Shown: positions 7,373 to 16,000 of the stretch, in pieces
Numbering within the stretch: position 1 is the stretch's first letter
How the letters are laid out: each line of letters begins with the position of its first letter
Source of the DNA: Streptomyces antioxidans
GTDB lineage: Bacteria; Actinomycetota; Actinomycetes; Streptomycetales; Streptomycetaceae
Assembly: GCF_000968685.2 (NCBI RefSeq)
Contig: NZ_LAKD02000054.1
Location: 41,508-105,507 of the forward strand
Direction of reading: 5' to 3'
DNA length: 64,000 bases
Translations under genes and position numbers: made by a program
The notes under the pieces: generated by a model
Database searches by the model: none
Seen by the model: the letters and a program-made list of their open reading frames with translations, nothing else
What the model was told of the DNA's origin: nothing

Positions 7373-9718
7373 CTATCGCGCGAGGGCGGTGGTGATGCGT
7401 TCGCGCAGTTCGACTGCCCGGGGGTCGTCGTACGAGGCGAGCGCGCGAAGGGCCTCCGCCCAGTGCCGCCGCGCCTCCTCGGCCCGGCCCGCCTCGTCGG
7501 CCTCGTCCGCCTCGCGCAGCGCACCGGCGAGGCCGTCGAGGGAGAGCGCCGTATGCCACAGGTCGTCCAACTCCCGGTGGGCCGCCGCGGCGCGACGGTG
7601 GAAATCGGCCGCCTCGCCGGGCCGCCCGAGCCGCCGGTACGTCTCCCCCGCGCCGTCCCACGCCCGGGCCTCCCGCACCCGGTCGCCCAGGCGTCGCTGG
7701 AGGGAGGCGGCCCGCTGGAACGAGACCAGGGCGGCCTCGAACGCCCCGTTGGCCTGCTGCGCCCGGCCCAGCTCCAGCAGCCAGTACCCCTCCCACATGT
7801 GGTTGCGGTGGGTGAGGGCGATGTCCAGCGCGCCCTGTGCGGACCGCAGCGCCTCCTCCGGTTGCCCGCGGTCCCGCTGAATGGCGCTCAGGATGCGCAG
7901 CGCGTTGCCCTCACCGCCCTGGCTGCCCAGCTCCCGGTGCATCTCCAGGGCCCGCAGCACCAAGCCGGACGCCTCCTCCGGCCGGGCCAGCTCGTACGTC
8001 ACCTCGGCGAGATTCGCCAGCACGACGGCTTCCCAGTGGGCGGCGGCCAGTTCCCGGAAGAGCGCCACCGCCTGCTCGAACCGGCCCTTCGCCGACTCCA
8101 GCCCGTGTCCCCGCAAGTGGATCAGCCCGATGTCGTTCAGCGACAGCGCCTCACCGAGCCGGTCGCCGGTCTCCCGGCGTGCCGCGAGGGCGCCCTGGTG
8201 GTACTCGGCACCCTCGGCGAGGCGATGGGACTGCGTACAGGCCATTCCAAGGCTCTCCAGAAGCTCGGCCTCGGCGGTGCGGTTGCCCAGCCCACGTGCG
8301 GCGCGCAGTCCGACACGGCCCATGGCGAGCCATTCCTCGAACGGGTTGAGGAGCATGTGCACGCTCCGCAGCACCGCGGGAAGCTGCCAGGCGATCACAT
8401 CGAGACCGGCCTCCTCGGCCGCGCGGGTCGCCGCCAGCAGATTGCCGCGCTCCGTCTCGTACCACCGCATGGCCTCGTCGTAGTCCGCGAAGGACGCGGG
8501 GACGAGGCCGTCGCCAGGCGGATCGAGCGGGATGTGGGCCTCCTGGGGGTTGATCCAGGTCTGGGCCGCGTCCGCGGAGTGCAGATACCAGACCAGCACC
8601 CGGCGCAGCGCCGCGTCGCGTTCCTCCGGGGACTCCTCCTGCCGCGCCTGGTCGGCCGCGTAGGCGCGCAGCAGGTCGTGGAACTCATAGCGGTCGGGCC
8701 CGGTCTGCTCCAGCAGATGGGCGCCGACCAGCACGTCCAGCAGATGCCGGATGCGGCCGGTGCCCGTGCCCCCGTCGAGTGCGGCGGCGGCCCCGGTGCC
8801 GAACTCGGCGCCCGGATGCAGCCCGAGCAGTCGGAAGAGACGCGCCGCCGCCGCGGGCAGCGCCCGATAGGACCAAGCGAACACGGTACGCACCGCCTCG
8901 GCCTCCTCGTCGTCTCCCACGCTCAGGGCGTCCCACAGGGCTGACTCGTCGCGAAGGTCTCTTATCAGGTCGTCCAGCCCCATCCGCGGACGGCTGGCGG
9001 CCCGCTCCGCGGCGATACGCAGGGCCAGCGGAAGGCGGGCGCACAGCCGCGCCAACTCGGTCAGCAGGCCCGGGTCGTCCTGAGGGCGGTAAGGGGTCGT
9101 GACGACGCTGAGCAGCGCGACGGCCTCCGCCTCGTCCAGCGTCCCGAGGGTCAGCGTGTGCGCCCCGTCGCGGACTGCCAGACCGGACAGCCGGCTCCGG
9201 CTGGTCACCATGACCAGACAGCCCGCGGTGCCCGGAAGCAGCGGCCTGACCTGGCCCGCGGTGGCCGCGTTGTCGAGGATGACCAGCACCCTGCGCCCGG
9301 CCAGCAGCGACCGGTAAAGCGCCGCGCCCGCCTCCAGGTCCGCCGGAATCGCAGCCGCCGGTACGCCCAGGGCCGAGAGGAACCGGTGCAGCGCCTCCTG
9401 CGGGGTGACCGGCGCGCCCGGGTCATAGCCGCGCAGGTTCACATACAGCTGACCATCCGGGAAACGGTCCGGTACGCGGTGCGCCCAGCGCAGCGCCAGG
9501 GAGGTCTTGCCGACGCCCGCGGTTCCGGCGAGAACGCAGACCGGGACGGAAACGGATTCACCACCGCCGTCGGTCAAGATGGCGTCGAGCTGCCCCAGCT
9601 CCTGGCCTCGATTGACGAATCCCCGGACGTCCCCGGGAAGTTGCCGGGGCTTGAGACCCCTGGAGCGCCCGTCGCTGTGGAAGTGGATGCCTCCGCTGAC
9701 GTCCCGGGCCTGCACCAC
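7373..9718 (-). CDS. STAND NTPase: NB-ARC domain with TPR C-terminus (N-terminus uncertain)
   Basis: From the conventional GTG at 9716-9718 this encodes 781 residues. An N-terminal tag (DVSGGIHFH) is followed by an NB-ARC-type ATPase: P-loop GTAGVGKTSLAL (about 65-76), Walker B LVILDNA, a TSRSRLSGL sensor and an RLPLAL (GxP-like) segment. The C-terminal 350 residues are tetratricopeptide repeats (EALSLNDIGLIHLRGHG and similar). STAND proteins act as nucleotide-driven switches in regulation or immunity. Coding-like sequence continues upstream in frame to 9769 (see separate site), adding 17 residues and a TTA codon. It is the last gene of a three-gene operon. The output is unknown. Confidence 0.85.
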   Translation of the reverse strand: MVQARDVSGGIHFHSDGRSRGLKPRQLPGDVRGFVNRGQELGQLDAILTDGGGESVSVPVCVLAGTAGVGKTSLALRWAHRVPDRFPDGQLYVNLRGYDPGAPVTPQEALHRFLSALGVPAAAIPADLEAGAALYRSLLAGRRVLVILDNAATAGQVRPLLPGTAGCLVMVTSRSRLSGLAVRDGAHTLTLGTLDEAEAVALLSVVTTPYRPQDDPGLLTELARLCARLPLALRIAAERAASRPRMGLDDLIRDLRDESALWDALSVGDDEEAEAVRTVFAWSYRALPAAAARLFRLLGLHPGAEFGTGAAAALDGGTGTGRIRHLLDVLVGAHLLEQTGPDRYEFHDLLRAYAADQARQEESPEERDAALRRVLVWYLHSADAAQTWINPQEAHIPLDPPGDGLVPASFADYDEAMRWYETERGNLLAATRAAEEAGLDVIAWQLPAVLRSVHMLLNPFEEWLAMGRVGLRAARGLGNRTAEAELLESLGMACTQSHRLAEGAEYHQGALAARRETGDRLGEALSLNDIGLIHLRGHGLESAKGRFEQAVALFRELAAAHWEAVVLANLAEVTYELARPEEASGLVLRALEMHRELGSQGGEGNALRILSAIQRDRGQPEEALRSAQGALDIALTHRNHMWEGYWLLELGRAQQANGAFEAALVSFQRAASLQRRLGDRVREARAWDGAGETYRRLGRPGEAADFHRRAAAAHRELDDLWHTALSLDGLAGALREADEADEAGRAEEARRHWAEALRALASYDDPRAVELRERITTALAR

Positions 9719-9736
9719 GTCGCCCGCGGACCCGGA

Positions 9737-9784
9737 TAATTCGGAATGCGTCCCGTGGTCCTCGTTGATCTGCTACTCCGGTCG
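9737..9784 (-). promoter_or_regulatory. Ribosome site and possible ATC start of the STAND gene
   Basis: On the minus strand CCGGAG overlaps the stop TAG (9773-9775) of the DUF6879 gene and is followed at normal spacing by ATC (9767-9769), not ATG or GTG. Reading from ATC gives INEDHGTHSELSGSAGD joined to the GTG-initiated protein; Leu11 of this extension is a TTA codon (9737-9739). The frame is closed by TAG just upstream, so ATC is the only candidate with a good Shine-Dalgarno. A sequence error in an ATG is the simple alternative. Confidence 0.5.
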
Positions 9785-10396
9785 TGGTGGCGGTAATTGC
9801 GCTACTTCACGGGCGAAATACGACGCCAGATCCTCACCAGCGTCGTAGAGATCCCTGGTGAGCGCGCGGCAGCGAGTGGTGATCCCGGTATCCGTGAACC
9901 GCACCGCACCGTCGAGAATGCCCTGGTCCGTGTAGCGGATCCGGTAGGTCGTGGAGTCGCCCAGGGTCAGAAGCTCCGGCAACGGTTCGGATCTCTCAAG
10001 GTCGGCGAGGTGTTCCGGGCCGACCACCCGGATCCGCTCCCCGCATTCGGCACGCAGCCGCAGCAGATGCAGCTCCCATTGCAGATACGGGGCGATGGGC
10101 TCCTCGACCACCCGGACCCGGTAGAGGGTGATCCGGTGGTCTTCGACCTCCTGCGAGAATTCCCGCAGATAGTCGCGCTCCTCCTCGATGAGACGCAGGG
10201 ATTCGCCCCAGTCGCCCCGGGCGAACGCCTCCCAGCTGGCGAATCCCGGCTCCCTGAAGTGCTGCCCGCGCTCCAGCTTCCAGGAGTCCTGGCCGTCGAT
10301 CGTCCACTGACGCTCGCGGAAGTCGCGACGGTAGGCGTCGAGAGGGAGCGTTTCGCCCTGGCTGGCGTCGAGGCGGGGGCCGTCAAGTCCGAGCAT
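9773..10396 (-). CDS. DUF6879 family protein
   Basis: A 207-residue soluble protein that I recognise as the DUF6879 family, common in streptomycetes next to HTH/WhiJ-like or ATPase genes; no biochemical role is known to me. It is acidic, with blocks such as FREPGFASWEAFARGDW and TTYRIRYTDQGILDGAVRF. Codon 201 is TTA (9794-9796), so full translation needs bldA. The start ATG overlaps the 3' end of the small upstream gene by 14 bases, and its own stop is embedded in the ribosome site of the STAND gene, so the three cistrons are coupled. Confidence 0.75.
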   Translation of the reverse strand: MLGLDGPRLDASQGETLPLDAYRRDFRERQWTIDGQDSWKLERGQHFREPGFASWEAFARGDWGESLRLIEEERDYLREFSQEVEDHRITLYRVRVVEEPIAPYLQWELHLLRLRAECGERIRVVGPEHLADLERSEPLPELLTLGDSTTYRIRYTDQGILDGAVRFTDTGITTRCRALTRDLYDAGEDLASYFAREVAQLPPPRPE

Positions 10397-10658
10397 CGGG
10401 GATGTCCGGTTTCGCGGCGCTCAGGGTAGAGCCCGGGATGATGACGAGGCGCTCATCAGGGGCGATGCTGGCGTCGTCGGGGAGCTTCGCGCGGTAGGTG
10501 TCGGTGAGGTCGCGGCCGATGACCGCGATGTCGCCGTTGTCGAGCTGCCAGATGTCGGGGCACCCGTCACGTCCCCCGGTGGTTCCCAGCTCGCGCGCCG
10601 ACTTTCCTAATCGACGCGCGAACGACGCGGACGGGTCGGCTTCCCATGCACGGGCCAT
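10383..10658 (-). CDS. Small unknown protein, first gene of the TTA operon
   Basis: A 91-residue protein starting at the ATG 10656-10658 with GGAGAGA upstream; a GTG four codons earlier is less well spaced. Sequence features: MARAWEADPSASFARRL, then GGRDGCPDIWQLDNGDIAVIG. I recall similar small proteins preceding DUF6879 genes, without known function. Codon 17 is TTA (10608-10610), early enough that translation should stall without bldA tRNA. A possible -10 (TACACT, complement of 10690-10695) lies upstream. Confidence 0.7.
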   Translation of the reverse strand: MARAWEADPSASFARRLGKSARELGTTGGRDGCPDIWQLDNGDIAVIGRDLTDTYRAKLPDDASIAPDERLVIIPGSTLSAAKPDIPDART

Positions 10659-10779
10659 CGCTCTCTCCACTCATCCGTCGTGGTTACCGAGTGTAGGAAT
10701 GGCCTTCACGGATGGCAACGGCCGCCAGGGGGCCGTGGAGTGGAGCAACCCGGGGTCGGGCCGGGGGTCAGGCCCGGGG

Positions 10780-12159
10780 TCAGGCCGGGGGGAGGAGCTT
10801 CTTCTGGGGCTTGCCCATGGCGTTGCGGGGCAGCGCCTCCAGGAAGCGCACCTTGCGGGGGCGCTTGTGGACGGAGAGCTGGGCGGCGACGAAGTCGATC
10901 AGGTCCCGCTCGCCGATGCCGTCGGCCACGACATACGCGACGATCTCCTGGCCCAGGTCCTCGTGGGGGGCGCCGACGACGGCGGCCTCGCGGACGGCCG
11001 GGTGGTCCAGCAGGGCGTTCTCGACCTCGCCCGCTCCGATGCGGTAGCCACCGGACTTGATCATGTCCGTGGAGGCGCGGCCCACGATGCGGTGGAAGCC
11101 GTCCGGGTCGATGGCGGCGATGTCGCCCGTGCGGAACCAGCCGTCCCCGGTGTACGAACCCGCCGTGGCCTCGGGCCGGTTGAGGTAGCCGTCGAAGAGG
11201 GTCGGCCCGGTCAGCTGGAGCTCACCGATCTCGGCGCCCTCCTCGGCGGCGATCCGGGTGCGGATGCCCGAGAGCGGGGAGCCGACGTAGCCGGGGCGGC
11301 GTTCGCCGTCGGCGCGGGTGCTGAGGGTGATGAGGCTCTCGGTCATGCCGTAGCGCTCGATCGGGCGCTGGCCGGTGAGCCGTTCCAGCTCGCGGAAGAC
11401 GGGGGCGGGCAGCGGGGCGCTGCCGGAGACCAGCAGCCGGGCGGAGGCCAGGGCGCGGGCGGAGTCCGGGTCCTGGACGACGCGGTTCCAGACGGTGGGG
11501 ACGCCGAAGTAGAGGCTGCCGCCCGCCGCCGCGTACGCCGCCGGGGTCGGCTTGCCGGTGTGGACGAGGCGGCTGCCCGTCCGCAGCGGGCCCAGCACGC
11601 CCAGCACCAGCCCGTGCACATGGAACAGCGGCAGCCCGTGCACCAGGGTGTCCTCCGCGGTCCACGCCCAGGCCGCGGCGAGCCCGTCCAGGTCAGCGGC
11701 GACGGCCCGCCGGGAGATCAGCGCGCCCTTGGGCGCCCCCGTGGTGCCCGAGGTGTAGAGGATGAACGCCGTGGACTCCGGGTCCGGCTCCGGCTTCGTC
11801 CACGCCGCGCGCTCGGTCAGGTCCACCGGGACGGTCTCGACCGGGGCGTCCACGGCCTCGCCGGTGAGCAGCAGGGTGGCGCCCGAGTCCCGCAGTATGT
11901 GGTCGCGTTCGGCCGGGCCGGAGTCCGGCGGTACGGGCACCACCGGCACCCCGGCCAGCAGCGCGCCGACCACCGCGACCACCGTCTCCGGGGTCGCGGT
12001 CGCCCGGACCGCGACGACCGGCGCACCGGCGATACGGGCCGCCACCGCGCCCGCGGCACCGAGCAGTTCCTCGCGCGCGAGCGCGCGGCCGCCGACGCTC
12101 AGCGCGTCGGGGCGGTCGTCGCCGGGCGCGGCGAGGGACGTGAGGAGAGGTGCGGTCAC
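10780..12159 (-). CDS. Acyl-CoA synthetase, MatB-like (malonyl/methylmalonyl-CoA ligase)
   Basis: A 459-residue adenylate-forming ligase (ANL superfamily) with P-loop-like YTSGTTGAPKGALIS, the core motifs IERYGMTE and WFRTGDIA, and the C-terminal lysine motif RNAMGKPQKK. Length and the LPLFHVHGLVLGVLGPLR segment match streptomycete MatB, which activates malonate and methylmalonate with CoA and ATP. GTG at 12157-12159 is chosen because GGAAGGAG sits 8 bases upstream. It is monocistronic and divergent from the next gene. Substrate is inferred; a short-chain acyl-CoA ligase is the alternative. Confidence 0.8.
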   Translation of the reverse strand: MTAPLLTSLAAPGDDRPDALSVGGRALAREELLGAAGAVAARIAGAPVVAVRATATPETVVAVVGALLAGVPVVPVPPDSGPAERDHILRDSGATLLLTGEAVDAPVETVPVDLTERAAWTKPEPDPESTAFILYTSGTTGAPKGALISRRAVAADLDGLAAAWAWTAEDTLVHGLPLFHVHGLVLGVLGPLRTGSRLVHTGKPTPAAYAAAGGSLYFGVPTVWNRVVQDPDSARALASARLLVSGSAPLPAPVFRELERLTGQRPIERYGMTESLITLSTRADGERRPGYVGSPLSGIRTRIAAEEGAEIGELQLTGPTLFDGYLNRPEATAGSYTGDGWFRTGDIAAIDPDGFHRIVGRASTDMIKSGGYRIGAGEVENALLDHPAVREAAVVGAPHEDLGQEIVAYVVADGIGERDLIDFVAAQLSVHKRPRKVRFLEALPRNAMGKPQKKLLPPA

Positions 12160-12273
12160 GGAACTGACTCCTTCCACAGCGGGCCGGGGCACCAGGGGTA
12201 CCTCCTGACCCGCTCGTCTTCCGGGGGCTAGCCCTACCGACAAAGCGTCCCCGCGACCGTACCGTCCTTAAGC

Positions 12274-12711
12274 ATGGACGCCCGTGACCCGGATCTGAAA
12301 AAGGAACTCGACGCGGCCCTGCAGACCCGTAAGGAGCTGGGTGCGGAGTACGAGTCGGAGCTGGTCGACTCCTTCATGGAGAAGGTCGAGCAGCGCTTCA
12401 ACGATACGGCGGACCGCCAGGTCCGCCGCCAGCTCGCCGAACAGCAGATGGCGACGGCACGCGGCAGCCGCCCGTACGCCATCGGCACGCCCGCGGACCA
12501 GGCCCACGGCCTGGGCGTCGGCGAGCGCTTCGCCTTCGTCGGGGTCTCCCTGCTGCTGGCGATCCCCCTGTCGGCCATCGGTGCCGTGAACGAGGGCCTG
12601 CCGGGCCTGCTGATCACCTGGGCCGGAATCTTCGGCGTCAACGCCGTCCACGCCGCGGGGGCCTTCTCCTGGCTCCGCCGCGGCCGTGACCGGGAGGAGA
12701 ACAGGGACTGA
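12274..12711 (+). CDS. Conserved actinobacterial two-TM membrane protein
   Basis: A 145-residue protein. The first 75 residues are charged and helical (KKELDAALQTRKELGAEYESELVDSF region), followed by two hydrophobic segments (about 85-105 and 110-130) separated by a short turn, and a basic tail. The layout suggests a cytosolic helical domain anchored by a hairpin of two membrane helices. I recognise it as a conserved streptomycete hypothetical membrane protein without known role. Confidence 0.75.
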   Translation: MDARDPDLKKELDAALQTRKELGAEYESELVDSFMEKVEQRFNDTADRQVRRQLAEQQMATARGSRPYAIGTPADQAHGLGVGERFAFVGVSLLLAIPLSAIGAVNEGLPGLLITWAGIFGVNAVHAAGAFSWLRRGRDREENRD

Positions 12712-12722
12712 GAGAAGTCTGC

Positions 12723-12781
12723 GCGGGGACCGCCGCACCCCGGTGCTTTCGCACCGAGGGCGGGACGACGGCGGTCCCCGC
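12723..12781. terminator. Nested hairpin between convergent genes
   Basis: GCGGGGACCGCCG (12723-12735) pairs with CGGCGGTCCCCGC (12769-12781), enclosing a second hairpin CGGTGC-TTTC-GCACCG (12741-12756). It lies just after the membrane-protein stop and has no T-run, as is usual for streptomycete terminators. The rest of 12712-13013 shows nothing I can name. Confidence 0.7.
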
Positions 12782-13013
12782 GGGGACGCGAGCCGGGTCA
12801 GGGCCGGGATCCCGCGTCCAGGCGACCATGGAGGTCCGGGAGCCGCTCCGGAGGTCCTGTCGCCTCATCTCGGGTGTCGGTGTCGTCCTTTCCGACGCCC
12901 ACCAATCTGCCGGAGCCGTGTTAACCCTGTGCTGCGGGCGCGTGACACGTTCGTACCACTTGCCCGAAGGGCAGTTGGGAACGGTTGGGGCCCTTACGGA
13001 TCCTTACGGGCCC

Positions 13014-14399
13014 TCACTTCGGGCCGCTGGCCAGGTACGCCAGCAGGTCCTGCCGGCTCACCACGCCCTTGGGCTTGCCCTCCACCAGCACGATCGCCGC
13101 GTCCGCCGCGCCCAGCACCGCCATCAGGTCCTCGACCGGCTCACCGGAGCCGACATGCGGCAGCGGCGGGCTCATGTGCTTCTCCAGCGGGTCGGTCAGC
13201 TCCGCGCGCCGCGCGAACAGGGCGTCCAGCAGCTCGCGTTCCACCACCGAGCCGATGACCTCGGCGGCCATCACATCGGGGTGACCGGCGCCCGGCTTGA
13301 CGATCGGCATCTGCGAGACGCCGTACTCCCGCAGCACGTCGATGGCCTCGCCCACCGTCTCGTCCGGGTGCATATGGACCAGCGAGGGGAGCCCGCCCTC
13401 CTTGCCCTGGAGCACATCGCCGACCCGCACCGAGGGGCCGTCCTCCTCCAGGAAGCCGTAGTCGGCCATCCACTCATCGTTGAAGATCTTGGAGAGATAG
13501 CCGCGGCCGCTGTCGGGCAGCAGGACGACCACCACATCGTCCGGGCCGAGCCGTTCGGCGACCTTCAGCGCGCCCACCACGGCCATTCCGCAGGAGCCGC
13601 CGACCAGCAGCCCCTCCTCCTTGGCCAGCCGCCGGGTCATCTGGAAGGCGTCCTTGTCGGAGACGGCGACGATCTCGTCCGCGACGGTCTGGTCGTACGC
13701 GGTCGGCCAGAAGTCCTCGCCGACGCCCTCGATCAGATACGGGCGGCCGGAGCCACCGGAGTAGACCGAGCCCTCGGGGTCGGCGCCGATCACCTGGACC
13801 CGGCCCCCGCTGGCCTCCTTCAGATAGCGGCCGGTGCCGGAGATCGTGCCGCCCGTGCCGACGCCCGCCACAAAGTGGGTGATCTTGCCTTCGGTCTGCT
13901 CCCACAGCTCGGGGCCGGTGGTCTCGTAGTGGGAGAGCGGGTTGTTCGGGTTGCTGTACTGGTCGGGCTTCCAGGCGCCCGGCGTCTCACGGACCAGCCG
14001 GTCGGAGACGTTGTAGTACGAGTCGGGGTGCTCGGGGTCCACCGCGGTGGGGCAGACCACCACCTCGGCGCCGTAGGCCCGCAGCACATTGATCTTGTCC
14101 GTGGACACCTTGTCCGGGCAGACGAAGACGCACTTGTAGCCCTTGCGCTGGGCGACCATGGCGAGGCCCACACCGGTGTTGCCGGAGGTCGGCTCCACGA
14201 TGGTGCCGCCCGGCTTCAGCTCCCCGGAGCGCTCGGCGGCCTCGATCATCCGGACCGCGATCCGGTCCTTCACCGAACCGCCGGGGTTGAAGTATTCGAC
14301 CTTGGCCAGGACGGTCGCCCGGATGCCTTCGGTCACGGTGTTGAGCTTCACCAGCGGGGTGTTGCCGACCAGCTCAATCATCGATTCGTAGTACTGCAC
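13014..14399 (-). CDS. Cystathionine beta-synthase (PLP domain plus CBS pair)
   Basis: A 461-residue enzyme of transsulfuration, condensing serine and homocysteine to cystathionine. The fold type II PLP domain starts at IELVGNTPLVKL; the Schiff-base lysine is K44 in NPGGSVKDR, and PTSGNTGVGLA and GVGTGGTISGTGRYLKE bind the cofactor phosphate. A pair of CBS domains follows (about 335-461). GTG at 14397-14399 is placed after GGAGCAGGT. Cysteine synthase is a less likely alternative because of the CBS pair. It is divergent from the GDSL gene. Confidence 0.9.
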   Translation of the reverse strand: MQYYESMIELVGNTPLVKLNTVTEGIRATVLAKVEYFNPGGSVKDRIAVRMIEAAERSGELKPGGTIVEPTSGNTGVGLAMVAQRKGYKCVFVCPDKVSTDKINVLRAYGAEVVVCPTAVDPEHPDSYYNVSDRLVRETPGAWKPDQYSNPNNPLSHYETTGPELWEQTEGKITHFVAGVGTGGTISGTGRYLKEASGGRVQVIGADPEGSVYSGGSGRPYLIEGVGEDFWPTAYDQTVADEIVAVSDKDAFQMTRRLAKEEGLLVGGSCGMAVVGALKVAERLGPDDVVVVLLPDSGRGYLSKIFNDEWMADYGFLEEDGPSVRVGDVLQGKEGGLPSLVHMHPDETVGEAIDVLREYGVSQMPIVKPGAGHPDVMAAEVIGSVVERELLDALFARRAELTDPLEKHMSPPLPHVGSGEPVEDLMAVLGAADAAIVLVEGKPKGVVSRQDLLAYLASGPK

Positions 14400-14598
14400 A
14401 CCTGCTCCTGGTCCGGTTCCGCGGGGTCTCCGCGTCGGGGGGCGACCGCCGTCGCGGGGCCGCGTTGTCAGCTTATTGCGCACTGCCGCCCTCCGGCCGG
14501 CGCGTTGGGACGAAGCCTGCACGGGGCAACAAGCTGTTAGCAAGGCGTACAAAGGAGAGGGAAGCGCGTGCGCGTGCGGACGGAGGTGGGCTGGACCC

Positions 14599-15627
14599 AT
14601 GTCGATGTCGAGGGCGAGGGTGGCGCGGCGGATCGCCGCCGCGGCGGCGTACGGGGGCGGCGGGATCGGGCTGCTGGGCGGGGTGACCGCCGTGCTGCTG
14701 CTCACCGAGGTGTCCCACGCGAAGCGGGTCGTGGGCGGATCGGACGATCCGCCTCCGCGCGCGGACGGCCGATATGGCTTCGCCTTCGCCCGCAGAACCG
14801 GCCAGCCACCACTGCGGCTGGCCTTTCTCGGCGACTCCACGGCCGCCGGGCAGGGCGTCCACCGCCCTAGTCAGACACCGGGCGCGCTGCTCGCCTCGGG
14901 CCTTGCGGCGGTCGCGGAGCGCCCGGTGGACCTGCGGAACGTGGCACTGCCGGGGGCGCAGTCCAGCGATCTGGAGCGCCAGGTCACGCTGGTGCTGGAG
15001 GATCCGGACCTGCTCCCCGACGTCTGCGTGATCATGATCGGCGCCAATGACGTCACCCGGCGGATGCCGCCCGCCAAGTCGGTGCGGCTGCTGTCGGACG
15101 CGGTGCGCAGACTGCGCGACAGCGGCTGCGAGGTGGTCGTGGGCACCTGTCCCGACCTCGGCACGATCGAGCCCGTCTATCAGCCGCTGCGCTGGATCGC
15201 GCGGCGGCTGAGCCGACAGCTGGCCGCCGCGCAGACGATCGGGGTGGTGGAGCAGGGCGGGCGCACGGTCTCGCTGGGCGATCTGCTGGGCCCGGAGTTC
15301 GCGGCGAATCCGCGGGAGCTGTTCGGCCCGGACAACTACCACCCCTCGGCGGAGGGGTACGCCACGGCCGCGATGGCCGTTCTGCCGACCCTGTGTGACT
15401 CGCTGGGCCTGTGGCCCGAGGAGGCGCCGGAGATGCTCGACGAGGGCATCCTGCCGGTCGCCACGGCGGCGGCCGAGGCGGCCGCGGAGGGCGGCACCGA
15501 GGTCACCGCGGCCCGCGGCCCCTGGGCACGGCTGCTGCGCCGCCAGGGCCGCACCACGAAGGAGCCCGCGACCGTATCCGGCTCCCCCGACACCTCGTCC
15601 CCGACGCCGCCCTCTCCGGGCCCGTGA
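14599..15627 (+). CDS. SGNH/GDSL-family esterase, membrane-anchored
   Basis: A 342-residue protein. An N-terminal hydrophobic helix (about 12-36) acts as signal anchor; the catalytic domain is presumably outside. SGNH blocks are visible: FLGDSTAAGQG with nucleophile Ser80, GAND in block III and DNYHPS with the Asp/His pair in block V. The C-terminal 60 residues are Ala/Glu- and Pro/Ser-rich. The ATG at 14599 follows GGAGGTGG. The natural ester substrate is unknown. The last 55 bases of the gene recur in decayed form downstream. Confidence 0.85.
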   Translation: MSMSRARVARRIAAAAAYGGGGIGLLGGVTAVLLLTEVSHAKRVVGGSDDPPPRADGRYGFAFARRTGQPPLRLAFLGDSTAAGQGVHRPSQTPGALLASGLAAVAERPVDLRNVALPGAQSSDLERQVTLVLEDPDLLPDVCVIMIGANDVTRRMPPAKSVRLLSDAVRRLRDSGCEVVVGTCPDLGTIEPVYQPLRWIARRLSRQLAAAQTIGVVEQGGRTVSLGDLLGPEFAANPRELFGPDNYHPSAEGYATAAMAVLPTLCDSLGLWPEEAPEMLDEGILPVATAAAEAAAEGGTEVTAARGPWARLLRRQGRTTKEPATVSGSPDTSSPTPPSPGP

Positions 15628-15900
15628 CCCCGGCCCGGCCGGGGACTACGGGCCCCTGCCCGGACCGAGGGGCCACGGCGCGGCGCGGCCGTATCCAGCA
15701 CCCCCCGACACCCCATCCCCGACGCCGCCCCCACCCCTCCGGGCTCCTGACCCGAGCCGGGGGCCGGGCCTGGGGGGCTACAGACCCCCGCCCGTACCGC
15801 GCCGGAGGCCGGGCCGAGGGGCCACGGCGCGGCGCGGCCATATCCAGCACCCCGACGCCCCGTCCCGACGCTGCCCCCTTCGGGCCGCTGACCTTACGCG
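15572..15900 (+). repeat. Decayed tandem copies of the esterase 3' end
   Basis: A block starting GTATCC at 15572 (inside the gene) recurs from 15691 and from 15840. The best match is 40 bases at 15665-15704 versus 15814-15853 with a single difference; each copy is followed by GACGCCGCC-like and CCTGACC-like sequence resembling the true stop region. No frame in the copies looks functional. Confidence 0.75.
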
Positions 15901-16000
15901 GACCCGCGCCCCGGGGCGGGGCCGACCGCTCACGCGGGCCCGGCCCGGAACGGCGCGCCCCCAGGAGCGCGGGCTGATGCACTCGGCCAGGTGCGGCTTC

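Noticed and set aside
7340..8944. A 534-codon plus-strand frame antisense to the STAND gene
   Set aside because: No domain, Arg/Gly/Leu-biased, while the minus frame has clear NB-ARC and TPR motifs.
15503..15982. Minus-strand frame over the decayed repeats
   Set aside because: Arg/Gly/Pro-rich; it reads through the repeats and looks like noncoding sequence.
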